Assembly (NCBI GenBank): GCA_013696365.1
Contig: JACCYS010000234.1
Location: 1-14,863, forward strand
Length of the DNA: 14,863 nt
Reading direction: 5' to 3'
DNA from: Nocardioidaceae bacterium
Lineage (GTDB): Bacteria > Actinomycetota > Actinomycetes > Propionibacteriales > Nocardioidaceae
The notes under the pieces are model-generated. The model was not told the origin of the DNA. It was given only the letters and a program-made list of their open reading frames with translations, and did not search any database. This document shows positions 1 to 5,037 of this stretch, one piece after another. How positions within the stretch are numbered: the stretch's first letter is position 1; each line of letters begins with the position of its first letter. The position numbers and the translations under genes are program-made.

Positions 1-131
1 CTGGGGACGCGCCCGAGCTGACCAAGGCCAAGCACGTCGACTACCTGGACATCGACTCCGGCCACTGGCCGATGTTCAGCCAGCCGGCCGAGCTCGCCCG
101 AGTCCTCGCGGTTGCGGCCGGAGGGACCTGA
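1..131 (+). CDS. alpha/beta hydrolase, C-terminal end only (partial)
   Basis: The frame is open from the window edge (first full codon at 3) to TGA at 129-131. The 42 visible residues contain SGHWPMFSQPAELARVL, which is the usual context of the catalytic histidine near the C terminus of alpha/beta-hydrolase-fold enzymes: a His in a G-H-W/F-P-x-x-x-x-P setting followed by a short final helix. The substrate cannot be told from this fragment, because the nucleophile elbow and the acid residue lie outside the window. The next gene starts 1 nt after this stop, so the two are probably cotranscribed. Confidence 0.7.
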   Translation, partial: GDAPELTKAKHVDYLDIDSGHWPMFSQPAELARVLAVAAGGT

Positions 132-132
132 C

Positions 133-783
133 GTGGCGCCTCGCTCGGCGGCAGGGTCGCTCACCGTGGTTCCCGCCCACGAAGCTAGCTTCGACGACCT
201 GCAGGCGATCTTCGGCACCCGTGGCTCGGCCGCACGGTGCCAGTGCCAGCGCTACAAGCTGGCCCCGCGTGAGTCGTTCGGGTCAATGCCGGTCGAGGAG
301 CGGGCAGACCGACTCCGAGTCCAGACCTCTGGTGGGGAACAAGGCAGCCTCGAGACGAGCGGGCTGGTCGCCTCCTTGGACGGTGACCCGGTCGGCTGGT
401 GCGCCGTCGAGCCCAGATGCAACTACCAAGGCCTGTTGCGCAACCAACGAGTGCCGTGGTCCGGCCGAGACGTGGACAAGCAGGACAGCACCGTGTGGGC
501 GATCACCTGTCTGCTCGTCCGGGTCGGGTTTCGCCGCCGGGGCATCGGCCGGACGCTCATCCACGCTGCCGTCGGCCTCGCGCGAAGCGGCGGCGCCCGA
601 GCCGTCGAGGCCTACCCGATGACCACCTCGCACGCCACCGCCGACGAGCTCCACTGCGGGCTCCTGTCCCCGTTCATCGACGCCGGGTTCGTCGAGGTGA
701 GCCGACCCACCAAGCGGCGAGCAGTCGTGCGGGTCGAGTTCGCGAACAGCGACGATGGAGCCGGCGCGCTCGAGAGGACATGA
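133..783 (+). CDS. GNAT family N-acetyltransferase (first of a tandem pair)
   Basis: Predicted acetyl-CoA-dependent N-acetyltransferase of 216 residues; the acceptor is unknown. The GTG start at 133 is preferred over a TTG at 112 because GGAGGG lies at 120-125, 7 nt upstream, and because it avoids overlap with the hydrolase. The acetyl-CoA-binding motif A is visible as FRRRGIGRTLIHAAVG after a beta strand (ITCLLVRV), followed by AVEAYP and a final GF strand. Near the N terminus is a Cys-x-Cys motif (ARCQCQRY), found in a GNAT subgroup that usually shows CWC at this place, and there is a GWCAVEP strand in the middle. The next GNAT shares the CxC, GWC, W-x-ITC, RGxGI and VEAxP landmarks, so the two look like diverged tandem duplicates. 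The stop overlaps the next start (ATGA), implying translational coupling. Confidence 0.85.
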   Translation: MAPRSAAGSLTVVPAHEASFDDLQAIFGTRGSAARCQCQRYKLAPRESFGSMPVEERADRLRVQTSGGEQGSLETSGLVASLDGDPVGWCAVEPRCNYQGLLRNQRVPWSGRDVDKQDSTVWAITCLLVRVGFRRRGIGRTLIHAAVGLARSGGARAVEAYPMTTSHATADELHCGLLSPFIDAGFVEVSRPTKRRAVVRVEFANSDDGAGALERT

Positions 784-1511
784 CGATGCCGTACGAGACC
801 CGATCCCTCGACGCCTGCACGTGGGAGGCGTTCGCGGAGCTGGTCGAGCGCAACAACGGGATCTACGGTGGGTGCTGGTGCATCGGCTACCACCCGGAGT
901 GCGGGCAGCGGGGGATCGACCACCGCGCGGTCAAGGAGGACCGGGTCCACACCGGTCGCGCGCACGCCGCGCTCGTCCTTGACGAGGACGGGGCCGCCCA
1001 GGGGTGGTGCCAGTACGGCAGCCCCGAGGAGCTTGTGGGGATCAAGCACATGCGTGCGTACGACAAGGACCCGCCGCCGCGTCCGGACTGGCGGATCACC
1101 TGCATCTACGTGGACAGGAGGCATCGCGGCCGGGGCATCGCCAGGATGGCGCTCGAGGCGGCGCTCGATCTGATCGCCGATGCCGGGGGGGGCCTCGTCG
1201 AGGCCATCCCCGAGGTCACCGCCGGCCGCGAGGCACAAGGCCGATTCCTGTTCAGCGCCACCGTCGAGCTGTTCGAGCAGTACGGGTTCACCCGCGGCCG
1301 CCAGGACGGCAAGCACGCCTGGATCGTGAGCCGGGTTGTTGATCCGGTCGGGTTGATCCGTTCGGCGTCGATCCGGCGTGAGCGGAGAGCCTGCCGGGAC
1401 GGACTGGAGTTCACCGGCGACGTCTGGCACTGGCGGGGACGTCGCCGTACTACTGCGTCACGGTGTCGGACGAAGAGAGCCTCGACCTGCGCGAGGTGTC
1501 CTCGGCCGTGA
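780..1511 (+). CDS. GNAT family N-acetyltransferase with frameshifted C-terminal extension
   Basis: ATG at 780 overlaps the TGA of the upstream GNAT (ATGA); an in-frame ATG at 786 is an alternative. The GNAT domain spans about residues 1-187: the CxC motif GGCWCIGYH, a GWCQYG strand, ITCIYVDRRHRGRGIARMAL as beta-4 and the acetyl-CoA loop, LVEAIPE, and EQYGFTRGR near the end. The acceptor is unknown. As written the frame is 243 residues. The last 55 or so residues look like non-coding translation and run into a DUF1905 remnant. A 14-bp tandem duplication at 1338-1365 probably causes this: with one copy removed the frame ends SRVVDPFGVDPA at TGA 1379-1381, giving a normal-length GNAT. The core is complete and may be functional; the tail is probably an accident. 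Confidence 0.75.
   Translation: MTMPYETRSLDACTWEAFAELVERNNGIYGGCWCIGYHPECGQRGIDHRAVKEDRVHTGRAHAALVLDEDGAAQGWCQYGSPEELVGIKHMRAYDKDPPPRPDWRITCIYVDRRHRGRGIARMALEAALDLIADAGGGLVEAIPEVTAGREAQGRFLFSATVELFEQYGFTRGRQDGKHAWIVSRVVDPVGLIRSASIRRERRACRDGLEFTGDVWHWRGRRRTTASRCRTKRASTCARCPRP
1338..1365 (+). repeat. 14-bp tandem duplication at the 3' end of the second GNAT gene
   Basis: Two adjacent 14-mers, GTTGATCCGGTCGG (1338-1351) and GTTGATCCGTTCGG (1352-1365), differ at one base. A third, weaker match (GTCGATCCGG) starts at 1367. Fourteen is not a multiple of three, so the duplication shifts the frame of the GNAT gene past a TGA at 1379-1381 that is in frame when one copy is removed. Confidence 0.75.
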
Positions 1512-1696
1512 CCTGCGGGTGGGGGGATGATCCCGGTGCGGGTGTGGATCGGCGACACCGAGTGGGAGACGTCGCTGATCCCAAGGATGGGCTGTACGTC
1601 GTGCCGCTGAAAAACGCGGTGCGCCGGGCCGAAGGGCTGGCGGAGGGCGACACCGTCAGGGTGCGGTTGCGCCCCGGTGCGTCCCGGCGCCGCTGA
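1404..1696 (+). pseudogene. DUF1905 family protein, broken by three frameshifts
   Basis: Joining three frames gives an almost complete DUF1905 domain (a small, roughly 95-residue family of unknown function). LEFTGDVWHWRG is in one frame (1404-1438). SPYYCVTVSDEESLDLREV and AVTCGWG follow in a second frame (to about 1526). MIPVRVWIGDTEWETSLIP returns to the first frame (1527-1582). KDGLYVVPLKNAVRRAEG and LAEGDTVRVRL are in the second frame again, to the TGA at 1694-1696. The breaks fall in a G run at 1435-1438 (one G lost), a run of six G at 1521-1526 (one gained) and the C run at 1580-1582 (one lost). No good start codon is in frame; a GTG at 1378 overlaps the restored GNAT stop but is out of frame with the LEFTGDV segment. 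This could be true decay or homopolymer sequencing error. Confidence 0.7.
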
Positions 1697-1720
1697 GGAG
1701 CGGGCAGCTCGAGCGCTACG

Positions 1721-2011
1721 TCAACCGACCAGGACCAGCTTCCCGCGGACGTGGCCGTGGCCGTGGCCGTCCATGCTGATCCGGTACGCCTCGGTGGCGC
1801 GCTCTCCGGCCGCGTCGTACCCGAGGTAACCCGTGCCGGACATCGGCTGGCCACCAGCCATGGCCCCGCTCAGGACCTTCCAATCGATCGGGTTCACGCT
1901 GGCCGCGCGCACTGCGATCCGTACCTGACCCGGCCCCGCATGCGGGTCGGGGGCGTCGCCCCACTCGAGCACGTCTGGGCCGCCGTACGTCGCGAACCGC
2001 AATTCTCGCAC
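1721..2011 (-). pseudogene. Zn-independent medium-chain (quinone oxidoreductase-like) NAD(P)H oxidoreductase with central deletion
   Basis: The first roughly 60 residues from a GTG at 2011 are a normal GroES-like N terminus of the quinone-oxidoreductase branch: LRFATYGGPDVLEWGD, then GQVRIAVRAASVNPIDWKVL and GYDAAG. The sequence then jumps straight to the family's C-terminal end, ERATEAYRIS...GHVRGKLVLVG, followed by TGA at 1721-1723. Family members are about 310 residues; here only about 96 remain, so the whole Rossmann NAD(P)-binding domain is missing while the frame stays open. The protein cannot bind cofactor and is probably dead. A 6-bp repeat (GTGGCC, about three copies at 1751-1770) encodes an odd HGHGH stretch near the end. 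There is no clear ribosome site at the proposed start; a longer frame from 2068 exists but adds unfamiliar sequence. Confidence 0.75.
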
Positions 2012-2074
2012 CGTGCATTTTTGCAACTCGGCGGTGGAGTGAGAGCGGTAGGGGCTCGACCGCGGCAAACGATG

Positions 2075-2794
2075 TCAGGCCGGTGACACACAGAACTCAT
2101 TGCCATCGGGGTCGGCCATGACCACCCAGCCGACCTCGCCCTGGCCGATATCGATACGCGTCGCTCCGAGGAAGACGAGACGATCGACGTCCGCCTGCTG
2201 GTCGCCGTGGCCGAGTGCAGCGAGGTCGAAATGCAGCCGGTTCTTCCCGGTCTTCGGTCGCATTGGCGGACCGCCCCACGTGACCTTGGGGCCGCCGCGC
2301 GGCGAGCGAATCGCGGTCTCGTGGTCCTGGTCCCAGACCAGCGGCCAGCCCAGCGCTTTGCTCCAGAAATACCCCACCGCCTGCGAACCGTCGCACGAGA
2401 GCGCACCGATGAATCCGCAGTCGGCGAGGAAGTCGTTGCCCGGCTCGATGACACAGAACTCGTTGTCTTCGGGGTCGGCGAGCACCACATGACCCTCCTC
2501 CGGGCGCTGACCGATGTCGAGGTGCCGGGCCTCGAGGCTGAGCGCCCTGGCCACCGTCTGCCGCTGGTCGTCCAAGGACGTGCTGGTCAGGTCGAAGTGC
2601 ATCTGGTTCGGGCCGTTCTTCGGCTCTCGGGTCGGAAGAAACCGGATCCGGAACCCGGTGTCGTCGCTGGGCACGAGCGCTATGCCGTCACCGGGATCGT
2701 CGGCCATCTCCCAGGCCAGGACGCCAGCCCAGAAGCGTGCCAGGCGGAGCGGATCATTCGCGTCGAGGCAGAGCGAGTCGACGTGCGCAGTCAT
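2075..2794 (-). CDS. Double VOC (glyoxalase/bleomycin-resistance-like) domain protein
   Basis: 239 residues made of two similar VOC-type halves (about 5-118 and 125-239), of the kind annotated in actinobacteria as Glyoxalase_6-like. Matching landmarks are NQMHFDLTS (63-71) and NRLHFDLAA (185-193), then VVLADPEDNEFCV (103-115) and VVMADPDGNEFCV near the C terminus. Two VOC modules in one chain can make a full cup-shaped active site. The family includes metal-dependent lyases, dioxygenases and drug-binding proteins, and the substrate here is unknown. The ATG at 2794 has no Shine-Dalgarno sequence, but a TAGCGT hexamer lies 6 nt upstream, so the mRNA may be leaderless. The gene is intact although it sits between two remnants. 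Confidence 0.85.
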   Translation of the reverse strand: MTAHVDSLCLDANDPLRLARFWAGVLAWEMADDPGDGIALVPSDDTGFRIRFLPTREPKNGPNQMHFDLTSTSLDDQRQTVARALSLEARHLDIGQRPEEGHVVLADPEDNEFCVIEPGNDFLADCGFIGALSCDGSQAVGYFWSKALGWPLVWDQDHETAIRSPRGGPKVTWGGPPMRPKTGKNRLHFDLAALGHGDQQADVDRLVFLGATRIDIGQGEVGWVVMADPDGNEFCVSPA

Positions 2795-2800
2795 CCTGGG

Positions 2801-2806
2801 ACGCTA
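2801..2806 (-). promoter_or_regulatory. Possible -10 element of a leaderless promoter for the double VOC gene
   Basis: On the minus strand TAGCGT (fits TANNNT) is followed by 6 nt (CCCAGG) and the ATG at 2794. No ribosome site fits in the gap. No convincing -35 was identified. Confidence 0.4.
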
Positions 2807-2861
2807 GGCGCCGTGCCTCAGCCGACGCAACACAACCCGGCACACCGGCGACGCCCGCCAC

Positions 2862-3006
2862 GGGACCCTCGTGCACCTGAACGTCGATGACGTGGATGCC
2901 GCCGCCTCCGCGGTCGGTGTGACGGCGATCGACGAGCTGCCTTGGGCCGAGACTTCGAGGTGGCCGATCCGGCGAAATCAGTGGCCGTTCGAGTCTCCGA
3001 TCTCGT
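2862..3006 (+). pseudogene. C-terminal fragment of a VOC-fold protein, frameshifted
   Basis: On the plus strand GTLVHLNVDDVDAAASAVGV and TAIDELPW (2862-2945) resembles the second half of a small VOC/glyoxalase protein. It continues one frame over as GRDFEVADPAKSVAVRVSDL (from about 2945), matching the common final strand pattern W-G-R-x-F-x-V-x-D-P-x-G-N-x-V. A single lost G in GGG at 2944-2946 explains the break. The first half of the domain is absent: upstream is only unrecognised sequence up to the divergent double VOC gene at 2794. There is no nearby stop, and the end runs antisense into the glycosylase gene, whose stop is at 2978-2980. This is a relic; 2795-2861 holds nothing else recognisable. 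Confidence 0.6.
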
Positions 3007-3838
3007 GTGTCCGTTGCTCACGCAGCGCGCGCAGGTGGACTGCCGCCCAGGTTCGGTAGGGGCGCCAAACCTCGGACACCTCATCGGCAGTCCGGCCGTA
3101 ACGCTCGACGATCTCGGCCTCGAGTCGCTGGTCGTGGCGTGGCAGGCCGTCGGGAGCGCTGGCACCGCGCAGCACCACCAGCTCAGCCGCGAATGGCCCG
3201 AGTCCCTTGATCTGCTGGACCGATCGGACGGCGTCGTCGGGGTCGACGGCCCGCAGTGCGTTGCCGTCCAGGCGCCCGTCGAGGGCGGCGTCGGCGACGG
3301 CGTGCAGGTACTCGGTCTTGCGGCCCGGCAGATCGAGGTCCAGGGTGCGCAGAACTCGTGGGTCCAGGAAGGCTCCGTCGTCGCCGTGACGGTTGACGAG
3401 GTCGACCCGGAGCCGGGCCGCCTGCACGATACGGATGCGCTGGGACAGCACCGACCAGACCGCAGCCTCGTACGGTGAGTAGAAGCCACACGGACGCAAC
3501 CCGGGCAGCTGCGCTTGCGCGTCGGCAATCACCGGATCGCGGCCAGCGACGTCCGGCCAACCATCCGCGTCGACGTCCAGCGAGAGGAACCGGCGGACCT
3601 GGTCAGCAGCGGCCTCGAGCTTGCCGCCGCCGGCCAGGCTGATGGTTGCGACCTGGTCGCGCTGCGTGACCTCCACCTCGGCCCATGACCAGTCGGCCTC
3701 CACCCGGAACGAGGTGCGGACCCCGTCTCCGGCTTGCTGGTCGTTCAACGCAGAAGGGCTGAAGCCTTCCCAGAAGGTTCGGCTCGTCGTCAGGGACCAG
3801 GGGCCGAGCACTTCCGCCTCGACCGTGAGTCGTCTCAT
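2978..3838 (-). CDS. DNA-3-methyladenine glycosylase II family (AlkA-like HhH-GPD) protein
   Basis: Predicted base-excision-repair glycosylase that removes alkylated bases; 286 residues. The frame opens further upstream, but the ATG at 3838 is chosen because GGAGG lies 7 nt before it (3846-3850) and the upstream residues are low-complexity antisense translation. The N-terminal roughly 90 residues (EVLGPWSLTTSRTFWEGF) form the beta-rich domain seen in AlkA-like proteins. The HhH-GPD core starts near SPYEAAVWSVLSQRIRIVQA (121-140). The helix-hairpin-helix is QQIKGLGPFAAELVVLRG (208-225), and GLPRHDQRL follows. D236 in HDQR is the best candidate for the catalytic carboxylate, placed as in AlkA, although this subfamily can have Glu here. 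It lies 34 bp downstream of the VOC gene on the same strand, so it is probably in one operon under the MarR operators. Confidence 0.85.
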   Translation of the reverse strand: MRRLTVEAEVLGPWSLTTSRTFWEGFSPSALNDQQAGDGVRTSFRVEADWSWAEVEVTQRDQVATISLAGGGKLEAAADQVRRFLSLDVDADGWPDVAGRDPVIADAQAQLPGLRPCGFYSPYEAAVWSVLSQRIRIVQAARLRVDLVNRHGDDGAFLDPRVLRTLDLDLPGRKTEYLHAVADAALDGRLDGNALRAVDPDDAVRSVQQIKGLGPFAAELVVLRGASAPDGLPRHDQRLEAEIVERYGRTADEVSEVWRPYRTWAAVHLRALREQRTHEIGDSNGH

Positions 3839-3872
3839 CGCCGTGCCTCCTGATCGCGAACTCGTGGGCGCA

Positions 3873-4244
3873 TCAGGCCTGGTCGTGGATGGTGATGGCG
3901 TAGCCGTCGGGGTCGGTGAAGGTGAAGGTCCGCCCGAACGGGGAGTCGAACGGGGCCGCGGTGACGGGGACACCGTCGGCGGCCAGGCTGTCGTGCAGGG
4001 CTTGGGCGTCGTCGGCGTGCAGCCACAGTGCGACCCCGACCCCGGGGTTTGGGCGGGCCGCGTCGAGGTCGACGCCCGGCAAGGTTTCCCGAACTGCGAA
4101 CGAGGCCGGTTTGGTGTCGAACACCACCGCGCCGGGCGGAGCGGCGAGGGTCCGCTGAAGGCCCAGGCGGGTCTCGTAGAACGTGGCCGCGCGTTCGAGG
4201 TCGCGCACCTGCAAAGCGATGAAGGTCGGTCCGGTCGCGGTCAC
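3873..4244 (-). CDS. VOC family (glyoxalase/bleomycin-resistance) protein
   Basis: 123 residues, a single complete VOC domain of usual length: FIALQVRDLERAATFYETRL gives the first beta-alpha-beta unit, VGVALWLHADDAQALHDSL the central part, and FGRTFTFTDPDGYAITIHDQ the closing strand. The family includes metal-dependent lyases, dioxygenases and ligand-sequestering resistance proteins; the substrate is unknown. The start is GTG at 4244 with GGAG at 4251-4254, 6 nt upstream. It is divergent from the marR gene and has a perfect palindrome 14 bp before its start codon, so MarR repression is the simplest reading. The AlkA-like gene follows 34 bp downstream. Pairing of a VOC enzyme with a DNA alkylation repair glycosylase suggests a response to a reactive electrophile, which is inference. 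Confidence 0.88.
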   Translation of the reverse strand: MTATGPTFIALQVRDLERAATFYETRLGLQRTLAAPPGAVVFDTKPASFAVRETLPGVDLDAARPNPGVGVALWLHADDAQALHDSLAADGVPVTAAPFDSPFGRTFTFTDPDGYAITIHDQA

Positions 4245-4258
4245 GATGAGCTCCTTTC

Positions 4259-4278
4259 TATGTCAGGACACTGACATA
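4259..4278. promoter_or_regulatory. Palindromic operator O1 between VOC and marR
   Basis: TATGTCAGgacaCTGACATA is a perfect inverted repeat with 8-bp arms and a 4-bp centre. It lies 14 bp upstream of the VOC start and 22 bp upstream of the marR ATG. This is the expected form and place of a MarR dimer site in a divergent autoregulated pair. Confidence 0.75.
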
Positions 4279-4284
4279 ACCAGT

Positions 4285-4302
4285 GTGTCAGAATATTGAC
4301 AT
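4285..4302. promoter_or_regulatory. Operator O2 overlapping the marR start codon
   Basis: GTGTCAGaataTTGACAT matches the inner 18 bp of O1 at all arm positions except two (GTGTCAG/TTGACAT against ATGTCAG/CTGACAT). Its centre is 25 bp from that of O1. Its last two bases are the first two of the marR ATG at 4301, so bound protein would cover the marR start. Confidence 0.65.
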
Positions 4303-4783
4303 GAGTCAAGGGGATGTCGTCGGCCCGGTGGACGAGTCAGTGGGATACGTGCTCAAACAGGCCACCATCGCGCTGCGCTCGGCCATGGACGCTGTGCTGC
4401 GTCCGCTGGAACTGACGGTTCCGCAGTACGCGTGCCTCGAAGTGCTCGATCAGCGGCCTGGACTGTCCGGCTCGGAGTTGGCCAGGGCCACGTTCGTCAC
4501 CCGACAGTCCATGAACCTCGTGCTCCAGGGCCTGCAGCAGCGCGGCCTGCTCACCCGCACCGCAGTCGCCGGCCACGGCAAAGCCCTGCCCACGGAACTC
4601 ACCGACGCCGGCCGCGTGCAACTACGTGCGGCCAGCCTCGCGGTCCACAGCATCGAGAAACAGATGCTCGCGCCCCTGACGCCGAGCGCTCAACAACGGT
4701 TGCTCACCGACCTAGCCGCCTGCGCCGCCGCGCTCACCGGCGAACGTCACATCCAATTGCAGCAGCACACGGCCGACGACTGA
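4301..4783 (+). CDS. MarR family transcriptional regulator
   Basis: 160 residues, the usual MarR length. Helix VDESVGYVLKQATIALRSAM is the dimerisation helix. The winged helix-turn-helix is in the middle: LTVPQYACLEVLDQRPGLSG, then SELARATFVTRQSMNLVLQG as HTH and recognition helix, then LQQRGLLTRTAV...ALPTELTDAGR as wing. A long C-terminal helix follows. It probably represses itself and the divergent VOC-alkA-like operon through O1 and O2; the ligand is unknown. The ATG at 4301 has no Shine-Dalgarno sequence. A GTG at 4283 (six extra residues) also lacks one, so the start is uncertain and initiation may be leaderless or weak. Confidence 0.88.
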   Translation: MSQGDVVGPVDESVGYVLKQATIALRSAMDAVLRPLELTVPQYACLEVLDQRPGLSGSELARATFVTRQSMNLVLQGLQQRGLLTRTAVAGHGKALPTELTDAGRVQLRAASLAVHSIEKQMLAPLTPSAQQRLLTDLAACAAALTGERHIQLQQHTADD

Positions 4784-4818
4784 TCGCGTCGACCTCCATC
4801 GCAGCACGAAGCCCTCGT

Positions 4819-4937
4819 CACGGTGTAGATGATGCCGCAGTCCCCGACTCTGACGTGGAGGCCGGGACGTCCGCGAAGGGCGCGGGCTCCGGGTGGGCGG
4901 GGCCGTTGGCCAACAACGCCATGGCACCTTGAATGCG
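4819..4937 (-). pseudogene. RelE/ParE-type toxin fragment, frameshifted
   Basis: On the minus strand RIQGAMALLANGP (from 4937) is followed, one frame over, by RPPGARALRGRPGLHVRVGD and CGIIYTV (to 4819). This matches the family's usual C-terminal half: a helix ending in LLAxxPRPPxxxxL, then RGRPGxxRVRVGDYRIIYTV. A one-base loss in the run GGGG at 4899-4902 explains the break, and the usual Tyr of GDYR is replaced by Cys (GDCG). The N-terminal half and an antitoxin gene are not found: sequence upstream on this strand runs into the lysyl-oxidase gene start. Downstream the final strand is degraded. This is a relic, not a working toxin. The rest of 4784-5030 holds nothing else that I recognise. 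Confidence 0.6.
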
Positions 4938-5037
4938 GTTCCCCGAAAAAGCAACCCAAACCCGGCCTCGTGCGTCCTTGTGAGTGAGGCGCGTGCGCGA
5001 TGCCGTGCCCACCACCGGGGTGCCAGGGAGCGGGGCC

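Noticed and set aside
399..779. In-frame extension upstream of the second GNAT
   Set aside because: It overlaps the first GNAT in another frame and is Arg/Pro-rich without similarity; the ATGA start at 780 explains the gene.
1463..1696. A stand-alone 77-residue gene
   Set aside because: It is the second-frame part of the broken DUF1905 domain; its middle is nonsense and the matching residues lie in another frame.
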